A stretch of 64,000 nucleotides of DNA. Source: Chitinophaga pinensis (lineage in GTDB: Bacteria; Bacteroidota; Bacteroidia; Chitinophagales; CAIOSU01). The position numbers and the translations under genes were made by a program. Under the pieces are notes generated by a model. The model was not told the origin of the DNA. It was given only the letters and a program-made list of their open reading frames with translations, and searched no databases. The DNA lies in the NCBI GenBank assembly GCA_945901065.1, contig CAMDKI010000008.1, positions 1-64,000 of the forward strand, in the 5' to 3' direction. Position 1 is the stretch's first letter. The number at the start of each line of letters is the position of its first letter. Shown here in pieces: positions 43,259 through 52,072 of this stretch.

Positions 43259-46200
43259 TTAGCGATTAACCGCAATGCGCTTAGTAGTGGTTTCGTTCAA
43301 CGAGGTAATGGTAACATTGTAAATACCTTCGGCCCATTTGCTTACATCAAGCAATAGGTTGTGGCTTTGCAATGCTTTGCCAGATACTTCGTGTACCAAT
43401 CCACCTTTCATGTCAAATATTTTAACCGTTACTGGTGCCACTTCTGGCAAGGTAACGTTAATGCTCATGTTGGTGCTAGCAGGGTTAGGGTAAATGCTAA
43501 CAGCACCTTCCTTATCCAACACGCTAATGCCTACTGGGCCACCAACTACAAAAGTAGCTGCATCAATACAACCGTTAAAGTCGGTTACAGTAACAACATA
43601 AGTACCTTTTACCACACCAGTAATATCTTCGGTAGTAGCACCGTTGCTCCAATCAATGGTGTAAGGGGCAGTACCACCAGATACCACTGCATTCACAGCA
43701 CCATCAGCAGATCCTGCAGCAGTTGCATTGGTAATGATAGCTTGGATGCTAATAGTATCAGGCTCAGTTACTGCAAAACCAGTAGGTGAGCTCAAAGTAC
43801 AACCATTGGCATCAGTAATAGTACCGTTGTAATTACCTGCACATAGGCCAGTTACATCTGGTGTTGTAGCACCGTTGCTCCAGCTATAAGTGTATGGTGT
43901 AACACCACCTGTAGGCACCAAACCGGTTACGCTACCGTCGCAAGAACCATTACAAGAAATGTCGCCAACTGTTGGGAAACCATTTAGGCTAAGCGCTGTA
44001 GCAGGCTGAGTAATAGTAAAGCCTGTTGGAGAGCTCAATGTGCAACCATTAGCATCGGTAACAGTACCGTTGTACGTACCCGCTGGTAGGCCAGTGATAC
44101 TCTGGGTAGTAGCACCATTGCTCCATAGGTAAGTGTATGGTGGTGTGCCGCCTGTTGGGTTCAAACCAGTTACTGAACCAGTGCTATCGCCAAAGCAATT
44201 TACATTAGTTGCAGTAGGGAAACCACTTAAACCCAATGCTGTTGGCTGAGTAATAGTTCCTGAAGCACTTGCAGTACATCCGTTGGCATCAGTTACCGAT
44301 ACGGTATAAGTACCAGTGGGCAAGCCGCTAGCAGTAGCCGCTGTACCACCTGCTGGAGACCAAACGTAAGTATAAGGCGCAGTGCCACCAGTAGGGGCAA
44401 CAGTAATTGAACCATTGGTTAAACCGTTACAGGTAATGTTGTTAACTGTAGGGGTAGGAACAGCCAAAACAGCTGGTTGGGTAATGGTAATAGCGATAGG
44501 CAAAGTAAATGAGCAGCCTCCGTTATCGGTTACGGTAAGGGTATAGCTACCTGCACACAAGTTGCTCAAGTTGGCAGTTGATGCGCCATTGCTCCATGCA
44601 TAAGTGTATGGTGCAGTACCACCTGTAATTGCAACACCAGATATAGAACCATTACACAAACCGTTACAAGTAATGTTGGTAGCGGTTGGAGTGCCTGTAA
44701 GGGCAATAGAGCCAGCCGCGCTGATAGTGATAGCAGGGCTAACAAAAGTACAACCATTTGCATCGGTTACAGTACCGGTGTAAGCACCTGGGCACAAACT
44801 AGTAATGTTAGCGGTTGTAGCGCCGTTGCTCCACAAGTAGGTATATGGGGCAGTACCACCAACAATAACTACGTTAGTAATGGCTCCGTCGCAAGAACCA
44901 CCGCACGATGCGTTGGTTACCGTTGGCAATCCGCCAAGCGAAATGGCAGCAGCAGGCTGTGTAATGGTTACGGTTGTAACACCTGTGCAACCCAATCCAT
45001 CGGTAGCTGTTACGGTATAGGTACCAGCAGCAACACCTGTAATGCTAGCCGTGTTGGCACCGTTCGACCACAAATAGGTATACGGAGCAGCTCCGCCAGC
45101 GGCAGCAACTGTTGCAGCACCAGTGCTTGCACCACGACATCCTACGTTAGTTTGGGTGGTAGCAGTAACTGTAATAGCACCACAAAAGATAGGGCGTATT
45201 ACAAAAGAACGAGAAAATTGGGCACCAAAATCTTCGTTATTAGCCCAACCACCAGCTGGGCTACTAGGCCAGTTAAGCCAAGTACGCCCAAGCGTAAAGA
45301 TAGAATCGGTGTTGCCTAATTGAAGGGTTGAGTCGTTTGGAAACTCTACGGCAGTAAATGCATAACGGCCTGCAGCCAAGTTAAGTGGTGGATTGAACTC
45401 CAAGATATAGAAACGAGCTGAATCGTCTGGGTACAAAATAGTATCAGTAGAACCAACAATAGTGCTAGGTACGCCAGCAGCAAAGTTCCATACCGTAAGA
45501 GCCAAAGGACGACCTGTGTAGCCACGAGTAATGTAAACACCTGCACCTATCGCAGTAGAAGGAACGTTTACATCATAATCTTGGCCAAGGTAGCCACCAT
45601 CGCCTGCACCAATGCCCAAGGCACCTATAACGTTTCCATTATCGCGGGCGTAAACGTTAGCATCTACTGAGTAAGTAATAGAAGTATCAACGTTATTAGC
45701 TGGTACTTGGTCGGTTTGGGCGCTTTGCACTGAGTAAGTTACGTAGTAGTCGCCAACAACGGTTGGGGTGAAACCAGTTACAGTAAGGTTTTGGGTAGCA
45801 CCAGAGGCCAAAGAGGCTACAGGAGTGCTGCTAGCACTATATACTGATGCACCTGCACCGTCACGAACGGTAGCAGTTAAAGTTACGTTGGTTTGGGCAT
45901 TGATACCATTGTTCCTAACAGTGCCGCCTAGTGTAAAAGCTTGGCCTTGTGGGGCGTGCAATATAGTGTATTGGTTTGGCAAGGTTGTAGAAACCAATTC
46001 AACATCGTTGTTTACTTGTATTTCTACCGAAACGTCATCAATAGCCAACACAAATTGATCTACTGAATTATTTCGAAATCCGATATAAACCGTTTGTCCA
46101 GAATATGCTGATAAGTTTTGTGTTCTTGCTGTCCAAACGTCGTTTTCTGAAGCAATAGTTTGCAACACGGTTGAGCTAGCAATGTTGCCTGAAGCTGGAG

Positions 46201-46600
46201 CTACAGTCATAATGCGCACTTGGTAGCCATCAGCGTAAGAAGCATCATAGGCGAGAGCATTCCATTTCAATATAGCATTGGCAGGTACCGAAATGGCTGG
46301 GGTAAACATCCAATCATCAGCTGCTCCTGCAGGTGTGTACCAAGATGTACTGATTGCGACAGAGTCGGTTGGATTAGATATATCCCCCCTATTTATCCAG
46401 GCAGCTGTAACATATGCCACATTTGTATTAGGAGTGCGACCGTCGACATTGAATATAGTCCAACCAGCTGGCAAGGCTACTCCTGGGGCTGCATTCTCAA
46501 AATCTTCAGAGAAAACAATCTGGGCATTTACCGAAGAGGCAAACAAACAGACAAAAAAACTGGCTATAAATAGCCATCGTTGGGTGTAGTTAAACTTCAT
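43259..46600 (-). CDS. T9SS-secreted protein with seven SprB repeats
   Basis: This 1,113-residue protein has a signal peptide at 1-26 (SSVNAQ). A choice-of-anchor/MAM-like beta domain spans about 27-195 (IVFSEDFENAAPG, WTIFNVDG, DVSVEIQ). A CARDB-like domain follows (about 198-310), then a beta region to about 475, seven SprB-type repeats of about 78 residues (478-1026), and a T9SS sorting domain (IYPNPASTN, VKIFDMKGG, GIYNVTI). SprB itself is the cell-surface adhesin moved by the gliding machinery in Flavobacterium. Repeat proteins of this size may be adhesins or matrix proteins, but no gliding genes are in view. It stands alone between two terminators. Confidence 0.93.
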   Translation of the reverse strand: MKFNYTQRWLFIASFFVCLFASSVNAQIVFSEDFENAAPGVALPAGWTIFNVDGRTPNTNVAYVTAAWINRGDISNPTDSVAISTSWYTPAGAADDWMFTPAISVPANAILKWNALAYDASYADGYQVRIMTVAPASGNIASSTVLQTIASENDVWTARTQNLSAYSGQTVYIGFRNNSVDQFVLAIDDVSVEIQVNNDVELVSTTLPNQYTILHAPQGQAFTLGGTVRNNGINAQTNVTLTATVRDGAGASVYSASSTPVASLASGATQNLTVTGFTPTVVGDYYVTYSVQSAQTDQVPANNVDTSITYSVDANVYARDNGNVIGALGIGAGDGGYLGQDYDVNVPSTAIGAGVYITRGYTGRPLALTVWNFAAGVPSTIVGSTDTILYPDDSARFYILEFNPPLNLAAGRYAFTAVEFPNDSTLQLGNTDSIFTLGRTWLNWPSSPAGGWANNEDFGAQFSRSFVIRPIFCGAITVTATTQTNVGCRGASTGAATVAAAGGAAPYTYLWSNGANTASITGVAAGTYTVTATDGLGCTGVTTVTITQPAAAISLGGLPTVTNASCGGSCDGAITNVVIVGGTAPYTYLWSNGATTANITSLCPGAYTGTVTDANGCTFVSPAITISAAGSIALTGTPTATNITCNGLCNGSISGVAITGGTAPYTYAWSNGASTANLSNLCAGSYTLTVTDNGGCSFTLPIAITITQPAVLAVPTPTVNNITCNGLTNGSITVAPTGGTAPYTYVWSPAGGTAATASGLPTGTYTVSVTDANGCTASASGTITQPTALGLSGFPTATNVNCFGDSTGSVTGLNPTGGTPPYTYLWSNGATTQSITGLPAGTYNGTVTDANGCTLSSPTGFTITQPATALSLNGFPTVGDISCNGSCDGSVTGLVPTGGVTPYTYSWSNGATTPDVTGLCAGNYNGTITDANGCTLSSPTGFAVTEPDTISIQAIITNATAAGSADGAVNAVVSGGTAPYTIDWSNGATTEDITGVVKGTYVVTVTDFNGCIDAATFVVGGPVGISVLDKEGAVSIYPNPASTNMSINVTLPEVAPVTVKIFDMKGGLVHEVSGKALQSHNLLLDVSKWAEGIYNVTITSLNETTTKRIAVNR
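43523..45165 (-). repeat. Seven tandem SprB-type coding repeats (about 234 bp each)
   Basis: Each unit encodes a C-x-G-x-C/S-D/N-G start, a GGTAPYTYxWSNGA core and a GTYTxTVTDxxGC end. Units 1-6 keep the first Cys; unit 7 (AIITNATAAGSADG) has lost it. The units are similar but not identical at DNA level, pointing to old duplication with some continuing exchange. Confidence 0.85.
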
Positions 46601-46699
46601 AATAGGTTTTTTGGTGAATTGCTCCCTTTTTTTAGCAAAAGGTGCTGCAAGATAGTGATTTATAACAAGAAGTAGGATAAAATTGGCTTACAAAAAAGC

Positions 46700-46727
46700 A
46701 AAAAGCCTTCAAAAAAGAAGGCTTTTT
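46700..46727 (-). terminator. Terminator downstream of glmS
   Basis: AAAAAGCCTTC (46700-46710) and GAAGGCTTTTT (46717-46727) form a perfect 11-bp stem with a 6-base loop, and T-runs flank it on the minus strand. It lies 33 bases past the glmS stop. Confidence 0.85.
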
Positions 46728-46759
46728 GTCTTAATCCAAGGCTTGGCGTTATTTTTCTG

Positions 46760-48598
46760 TTATTCTACGGTTACCGATTTGGCCAAATTTCGAGGCTGAT
46801 CGATATTACAGCCCCTCAATACGGCAATGTGGTAAGCCAGTAACTGAAGTGGTATTGAAGATAGCAAAGGCGTAAGCGCCTCCTCCGTGGCCGGAATCTC
46901 AATGGTAAACTCGGCGATATTTTTTATTACTTCGTCGCCTTCGGTTACAATCGCTATCACACGGCCTTTTCGGGCTTTCACTTCTTGTATGTTGCTGATG
47001 ATTTTGTCATAAGCACTCATGTTAGTGGCTAGCACCACCACAGGCATTTCTTCATCGATAAGGGCAATAGGGCCGTGCTTCATTTCGGCAGCTGGGTAGC
47101 CCTCAGCGTGTATGTAGCTTATCTCTTTCAATTTCAAGGCACCCTCTAAGGCCACTGGGAAATTGTATCCACGGCCTAGGTATAGGAAATTGCGAACGTC
47201 TTTAAACGTTTGGGCAATGTGCTTTATTTGCACATCCGATTTCAGCACCTGGGCTATTTTCTCAGGTATCAAGCTCAACTCTTGCACCAACTCGCGGTAG
47301 CGCGTTTCGGATATTGAACCCTTTTTGTGCGCCAATGCCAACGATATCAAGCTCAATACCGTTACCTGAGCAGTAAACGCCTTGGTTGATGCTACACCAA
47401 TTTCAGGCCCTGCGTGGGTATAAACTCCAGCATGTGTTAAACGAGGTATTGATGAACCCACCACATTGCAAATACCCAAAATAGTAGCGCCTTTAGCTTT
47501 TGCCAGTTCTAGGGCTGCAAGCGTATCTGCGGTTTCGCCACTTTGCGAAATGGCTATTACCACATCCTTTTCTGTAATTATCGGGTTGCGATAGCGAAAC
47601 TCAGAGGCATACTCTACTTCAACGTTTATTCGTGCAAGGTCTTCAAGCAAATACTCGCCTACTAGGCCCGCAATCCAACTGGTACCGCAAGCCACTATTA
47701 TTACCCTGTCGGCGTTTACAAGCTTCTGGAAATAGTCTTTTATACCGCCCAGCACCACTTCGCCCTGCTTCACGTTCAGACGGCCGCGCATACTGTCAAG
47801 CACGCTATTGGGCTGCTCGTAAATCTCCTTAAGCATAAAGTGCTCATAGCCGCCCTTCTCTAGCATTTCAATCTGCAGCTCTAACTCTTGTATGCTATAT
47901 GGCTTCTCTTTGTTCTGTATGGTCTTGATGTTTAGCTCACCATTGCGGCTAAGCACGGCAATCTCCTCATCGTTTAAATAAACCACGTTTTTGGTGTGCT
48001 CTACAATCGGAGTCGCATCCGACGCGATGAAGAACTCATCTTTACCAATACCTATAACCAATGGGCTGCCTTTGCGGGCTGCAATGAGTTGGTTTGGGTC
48101 GTTTCTATCCATTATTACAATGGCATAAGCACCTACTACTTGGTTTAGTGCCAAGCGCACGGCCTCCAGCAAATCTAAATTGTCCAGTTGCTGGATATAG
48201 TCTATTAAATTTACCAATACTTCTGTATCGGTTTCGCTAGTAAACTTGTATCCACGTTGGGTCAATCCTTCCTTTAACGGGGCGTAGTTTTCGATAATAC
48301 CGTTGTGTATCATCGTTATATTGCCCGACTGCGAAAGATGTGGGTGCGCGTTGGTGTCGTTTGGCTCGCCATGGGTTGCCCACCTAGTGTGGCCAATACC
48401 AATAGTACCAGTTAGGTCTTCGCCTTCGATAAAAGCTTCCAAGTCGCTTACTTTGCCCGCACGTTTAAAAATATGGAGGCCACCATTAATCAATGCTATA
48501 CCAGCACTATCATAACCCCTATACTCTAGGCGCTTCAATCCGCTTATTAGTATGGGGTGGGCCGGACGATTTCCTATATATCCTACTATGCCACACAT
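46760..48598 (-). CDS. glmS: Glutamine--fructose-6-phosphate aminotransferase
   Basis: This 612-residue enzyme makes glucosamine-6-phosphate, the first step to UDP-GlcNAc for wall and LPS. MCGIVGYIGNR at 1-11 has the catalytic Cys2 after Met removal. The glutaminase domain includes HTRWATHGEPNDTNAHPH near 72-89. Two SIS domains follow (about 290-420 and 460-600), with CGTSWIAG, AISQSGETADTL and the C-terminal DQPRNLAKSVTVE. It is the last gene of a three-gene operon; the gap to the DUF4270 gene is 3 bases. Confidence 0.97.
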   Translation of the reverse strand: MCGIVGYIGNRPAHPILISGLKRLEYRGYDSAGIALINGGLHIFKRAGKVSDLEAFIEGEDLTGTIGIGHTRWATHGEPNDTNAHPHLSQSGNITMIHNGIIENYAPLKEGLTQRGYKFTSETDTEVLVNLIDYIQQLDNLDLLEAVRLALNQVVGAYAIVIMDRNDPNQLIAARKGSPLVIGIGKDEFFIASDATPIVEHTKNVVYLNDEEIAVLSRNGELNIKTIQNKEKPYSIQELELQIEMLEKGGYEHFMLKEIYEQPNSVLDSMRGRLNVKQGEVVLGGIKDYFQKLVNADRVIIVACGTSWIAGLVGEYLLEDLARINVEVEYASEFRYRNPIITEKDVVIAISQSGETADTLAALELAKAKGATILGICNVVGSSIPRLTHAGVYTHAGPEIGVASTKAFTAQVTVLSLISLALAHKKGSISETRYRELVQELSLIPEKIAQVLKSDVQIKHIAQTFKDVRNFLYLGRGYNFPVALEGALKLKEISYIHAEGYPAAEMKHGPIALIDEEMPVVVLATNMSAYDKIISNIQEVKARKGRVIAIVTEGDEVIKNIAEFTIEIPATEEALTPLLSSIPLQLLAYHIAVLRGCNIDQPRNLAKSVTVE

Positions 48599-48601
48599 CG
48601 C

Positions 48602-49894
48602 TTATTCTATTTTGGTGTAGGTTAAACGAAGTTTTAATGGCGACTGACCATGGGTACTGCCACCTAAAACCACCCGGTTTGCTTGCCGAGCCGTTGGGAA
48701 AGGTAGTAGATTTAATCCATATTGCACGCCTGAATTCAACACTTTTTGCAAGTAACGCGGTATATTTAACTTATACACCGAGTTTACATTACCTTGCCCA
48801 TCGGTTTCGGTGGCGCGCACACCGCCAGCAAAATTAGTACTTACATACAAATCGGCTATCAAATCTTGGCCACCACCTTCCAGGGTCTCCGTAAAAATAA
48901 GCTGCGTTGGGGCTGCAAATACCGTTGTATCCCCAATATCAGTAAAAACCAATTCAGCTTTATTGATGGCAATATCTTGTCCCAAGTTACCTATATACGG
49001 AATAGTAACCTTCACGTTTACACCAGCCATGGGCTGCACGTAAAGCACGTTGTCGTTATTATTACCATCGGTTGCGGCAGCCAATACCGGCGTACCAATG
49101 TAATCGTGCTTAAACTGATTTACAGAGCCTGAGTTGCTATTGATTAAAAAGTCGAAGCTCTGACCATTGTTGTAGTAAACGGTAAGTTTGCTGTTAGCTG
49201 TAAACAAATTGAAATAAACCAATCCTTTGCCCGGCGCATTGGTATCGGGGGCTAAATACAAGCCATTGAAAAACGCTTTGAAAGCCGCATCGCTGGCCAG
49301 ATTGTTTTCGCCAGAATTGGCCAATATATCGTCGCCAAGCGCATCATCAAGCCTTACCCGCAAGCCAGGTGCATATTTTACGCTGTCGTTTATGGTTAAG
49401 CTATCCGTAAAATTGGGCACAAAGCCGTTTAGGGTAGCCAATGGGGTAGCATCGGTAAGAAATGCATCGAACTGGTGATAGCCTGTATCTTTAAAAAACT
49501 GCTCCGTAACACGGTATATATTCATATTCTGTGCAACTGTTAAATCGCCATAACCCTTACCGCTATACAACAAGGTAAGCACTACCGAGTCTAAGGTCAG
49601 GTTGTCGCCAAAATCAATGTTGTTTCTATCCGTCGACATTTGAAAGTAAATACCTCCATAGCTTTTACCAAAAATTGGGTCGTTCATGGCGCCCCATAGG
49701 TTCACGGCCAGTTCATCGGCTCTAACGGAGTCGTCTAGCACCACTTCGGATATTACGGTAAGGGTATCGGTATAGGTCAAGCCCAATTGGTCGTCGGGCA
49801 GTAAGCCCTCATCATCCAATGTTGGTTTATTGCAGGCAAACAAAACAGAAAGCCCTAAAAAGAGCAGGGTAAGTAGTTTATAGGGGGAGGTCAT
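48602..49894 (-). CDS. DUF4270 lipoprotein
   Basis: This 430-residue protein starts with a lipoprotein signal (LLFLGLSVLFACNKP; lipobox Cys near 21). The rest has the Bacteroidota DUF4270 pattern: WGAMNDPIFGKSYGGIYFQM near 68-87, DSVVLTLLYSGKGYGDL near 102-118, and a C-terminal GGSTHGQSPLKLRLTYTKI. The function of DUF4270 is unknown. It should be tethered to the inner or outer membrane facing the periplasm or outside. Its fixed place between the glycogen-synthase-like gene and glmS suggests a tie to envelope sugar metabolism, but this is inference. Confidence 0.88.
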   Translation of the reverse strand: MTSPYKLLTLLFLGLSVLFACNKPTLDDEGLLPDDQLGLTYTDTLTVISEVVLDDSVRADELAVNLWGAMNDPIFGKSYGGIYFQMSTDRNNIDFGDNLTLDSVVLTLLYSGKGYGDLTVAQNMNIYRVTEQFFKDTGYHQFDAFLTDATPLATLNGFVPNFTDSLTINDSVKYAPGLRVRLDDALGDDILANSGENNLASDAAFKAFFNGLYLAPDTNAPGKGLVYFNLFTANSKLTVYYNNGQSFDFLINSNSGSVNQFKHDYIGTPVLAAATDGNNNDNVLYVQPMAGVNVKVTIPYIGNLGQDIAINKAELVFTDIGDTTVFAAPTQLIFTETLEGGGQDLIADLYVSTNFAGGVRATETDGQGNVNSVYKLNIPRYLQKVLNSGVQYGLNLLPFPTARQANRVVLGGSTHGQSPLKLRLTYTKIE

Positions 49895-49908
49895 CCGTTG
49901 AAAATAAC

Positions 49909-50706
49909 TTAGTCGTTCAATAACTCTTTATAAAAAGCCTCATAAGCAACAGGCACTGCGTCGTCTTCTTGATAGTCAAGCACTGGCTTGCCGTTTTGGT
50001 TGAGCACCGCTTGCACCAACGCAGGCACAACGGCACTGGCTTTTATTATTGCATCGGCAAATGACGCTCCACCAACGCTCAAGCTAGTGTTGTCTCCTTT
50101 CTCAAACAATTCGAAATTTAAGCCACTGGCCGCCTTTTTGGCAAACTCATTGGGCAGCGCGCCTTCAAAACTATTTTCATAAACGGAGTAAACTACTTTG
50201 GTATTTTGGAAAACCGGGTCGTTTTTGTAATTATTTTTCAAGTAGTAAGGTATCAGGCTTGTCATCCAGCCGTGGCAATGGATAATGTGCGGGGGCCATC
50301 CAAACTTACGAACGGTTTCTATCACTCCTTTACAGAAGAAAATCATTCGCTCGGTATTGTCGGCAAAAAACGGCTCCGTCTCATCGCCAAATACAGATTT
50401 GCGCTTAAAAAAATCTTCGTTATCCAAGAAATAAACCTGCATGCGGGCACCTGGCAACGAAGCTACTTTAATCAAAAGTGGGTAGTCATCATCATCAACC
50501 TGTATATTGATGCCCGACAGGCGCACAACTTCGTGCAAGCGATGCCTGCGCTCATTGATGCTTCCAAAGCGGGGCATTAAAACCCTTATTTCTAAACCGT
50601 GCTCCTGAATGTATTGCGGGTAGCTACCTATAACTTTAGAAACCTCAGATTGGATCAGGTAAGGCTCCATTTCCTGCGTTACGATAAGCACTCTCTTTTT
50701 TTCCAT
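49909..50706 (-). CDS. Glycogen/starch synthase N-terminal-domain protein (GlgA-like, half length)
   Basis: This 265-residue protein matches only the N-terminal (GT5) half of GlgA: a strand RVLIVTQEMEPYLIQSEVS near 5-23 (family: KxGGLADV region), LEIRVLMPRFGSI, and IIHCHGWMTSLIPYYLKN near 141-158 (the HxHDWxT acceptor motif). The C-terminal donor-binding half is missing, and the next gene is unrelated, so this is not a split gene. The K-x-GG loop of true GlgA is replaced by SEVSKVIG. Short versions are common in Bacteroidota next to panC and glmS. Whether it is an active transferase is doubtful. It is first in the operon with DUF4270 and glmS. Confidence 0.8.
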   Translation of the reverse strand: MEKKRVLIVTQEMEPYLIQSEVSKVIGSYPQYIQEHGLEIRVLMPRFGSINERRHRLHEVVRLSGINIQVDDDDYPLLIKVASLPGARMQVYFLDNEDFFKRKSVFGDETEPFFADNTERMIFFCKGVIETVRKFGWPPHIIHCHGWMTSLIPYYLKNNYKNDPVFQNTKVVYSVYENSFEGALPNEFAKKAASGLNFELFEKGDNTSLSVGGASFADAIIKASAVVPALVQAVLNQNGKPVLDYQEDDAVPVAYEAFYKELLND

Positions 50707-50751
50707 GATCCCTAAAAAGTTAGTGATACAAAAACTTTGTTTCAGGCAAGA

Positions 50752-50790
50752 TGCCTAAATTTGAAGGGCGAAGATAAGAAATTTTAGGCA
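50752..50790. repeat. Inverted repeat between the divergent glgA-like and panC genes
   Basis: TGCCTAAATTT (50752-50762) and AAATTTTAGGCA (50779-50790) are inverted copies with one extra base. They stand between two divergent starts, where a shared regulator could bind. No TAnnTTTG box was clear in this 145-base gap; TACCTTGT near 50825 is a near match. Confidence 0.45.
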
Positions 50791-50851
50791 AATTACTGAT
50801 ATTCAAATCTGTCGCACCCGCCTTTACCTTGTACATTAAAGCATTAGCCAC

Positions 50852-51703
50852 TTGATTATACTTAAAACCATAGCCGCCACGCAACAGTTCATTTTAGCCG
50901 AAAAGCAAACTGGCAAAACTATTGGGTTTGTACCTACTATGGGCGCCTTGCATGCCGGCCATATATCGCTGGTGCAGCAAGCCAAAAGCGAGACCAACTT
51001 GGTGGTGGTGAGCATATTTGTAAACCCTGCCCAGTTTAACGACCCCAAAGACCTTGAAAAATACCCGGTAACTATTGAGGCGGATACCGAAAAACTTATT
51101 GCCGCTGGGGTTGATGCACTTTTTCTGCCATCGGTGGCCGAAATGTACCCCGATGCTGCTAGCCGACAAATGCACTATGACCTTGGGTATATTGATACCG
51201 TGCTAGAGGCGGCAGCCCGCCCAGGGCACTTTAAAGGGGTGGCCCTAGTGGTAAAAAAACTACTCGATATTGTTACGCCTCATAAACTATATATGGGCCA
51301 AAAAGACTACCAGCAGTTGCAGGTAGTGCGCAAACTGATAGCTGACTTCGATTTAGATATTGAGCTGGTTTCATGCCCGATAATAAGAGAGCCCGATGGT
51401 TTAGCCATGAGTAGCCGCAATGTGCGCTTGACTGGGGCGCACCGCATAGTAGCCACCGAACTTAGCAAGGCGTTGTTTCAAATCAAGGAAGATATAATCA
51501 AACAAACTTTACCTGCAGCCAAAGCAACTGCGCAGCAACATCTGAACTCGCACCTGCTGATCGATGTTGTTTACCTTGAAATAGTAAACGGGCATACGTT
51601 AGTGCCAGTTGACAACGTTAATGAAGTTACTAACATTACTGCCTTGCTGGCTGCTAAGGTTGGTGGGGTGCATTTGTTGGACAATATCATACTAAAACCC
51701 TAA
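50852..51703 (+). CDS. panC: Pantothenate synthetase
   Basis: This 283-residue enzyme joins pantoate and beta-alanine with ATP. VPTMGALHAGHISLV at 27-41 has the HIGH-type motif, VSIFVNPAQFNDPKDLEKYP near 53-72 binds pantoate, and LYMGQKDYQQLQVV plus LAMSSRNVRL complete the family pattern. The start is TTG at 50852-50854 because no ATG or GTG fits; IILKTIAATQQF is the normal family start. panD follows after 12 bases. Confidence 0.95.
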   Translation: MIILKTIAATQQFILAEKQTGKTIGFVPTMGALHAGHISLVQQAKSETNLVVVSIFVNPAQFNDPKDLEKYPVTIEADTEKLIAAGVDALFLPSVAEMYPDAASRQMHYDLGYIDTVLEAAARPGHFKGVALVVKKLLDIVTPHKLYMGQKDYQQLQVVRKLIADFDLDIELVSCPIIREPDGLAMSSRNVRLTGAHRIVATELSKALFQIKEDIIKQTLPAAKATAQQHLNSHLLIDVVYLEIVNGHTLVPVDNVNEVTNITALLAAKVGGVHLLDNIILKP

Positions 51704-51715
51704 TTTTGCGGCGTC

Positions 51716-52057
51716 ATGCAAATACAGGTACTAAAATCGAAAATACACCGCGTTCGCGTTACCCAAGCGGAGCTAGACTATGTAGGTAGCATCACCATTG
51801 ACGAAGATTTGATGGATGCCGCCAACATGATTGAGTTTGAGAAGGTGCAAATTGTAAACGTAAACAACGGTGAACGTTTCGAAACGTACATTATCAAAGG
51901 GGAGCGCACCAGTGGCGTAATTTGCCTTAATGGCCCTGCTGCCCGTAGGGTGCAAGTAAACGATATTATTATTATCATTACTTACTGCACATTGCCATTT
52001 GAAGAGGCGAAAAAGCATAAACCCGTTACCATCTTCCCCGTAGATAACCGCATCTAA
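51716..52057 (+). CDS. panD: Aspartate 1-decarboxylase proenzyme
   Basis: This 113-residue pyruvoyl enzyme makes beta-alanine for PanC. Self-cleavage is expected between Gly24 and Ser25 in [10 protein letters not shown]. Tyr22 region, Lys9 and the C-terminal [13 protein letters not shown] near 72-84 match the family. It lies in the panC-panD operon and is followed after 15 bases by the membrane protein gene. Confidence 0.95.
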   Translation: MQIQVLKSKIHRVRVTQAELDYVGSITIDEDLMDAANMIEFEKVQIVNVNNGERFETYIIKGERTSGVICLNGPAARRVQVNDIIIIITYCTLPFEEAKKHKPVTIFPVDNRI

Positions 52058-52072
52058 CCACCTCCCTTTGTT

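Noticed and set aside
43523-45165. Tandem repeats considered as CRISPR or satellite array
   Set aside because: The units are coding SprB repeats in one open frame, unequal in sequence and without spacers.
49909-50706. glgA-like gene as half of a split or frameshifted glycogen synthase
   Set aside because: No donor-domain remnant is found downstream; the next gene (DUF4270) starts within 15 bases.
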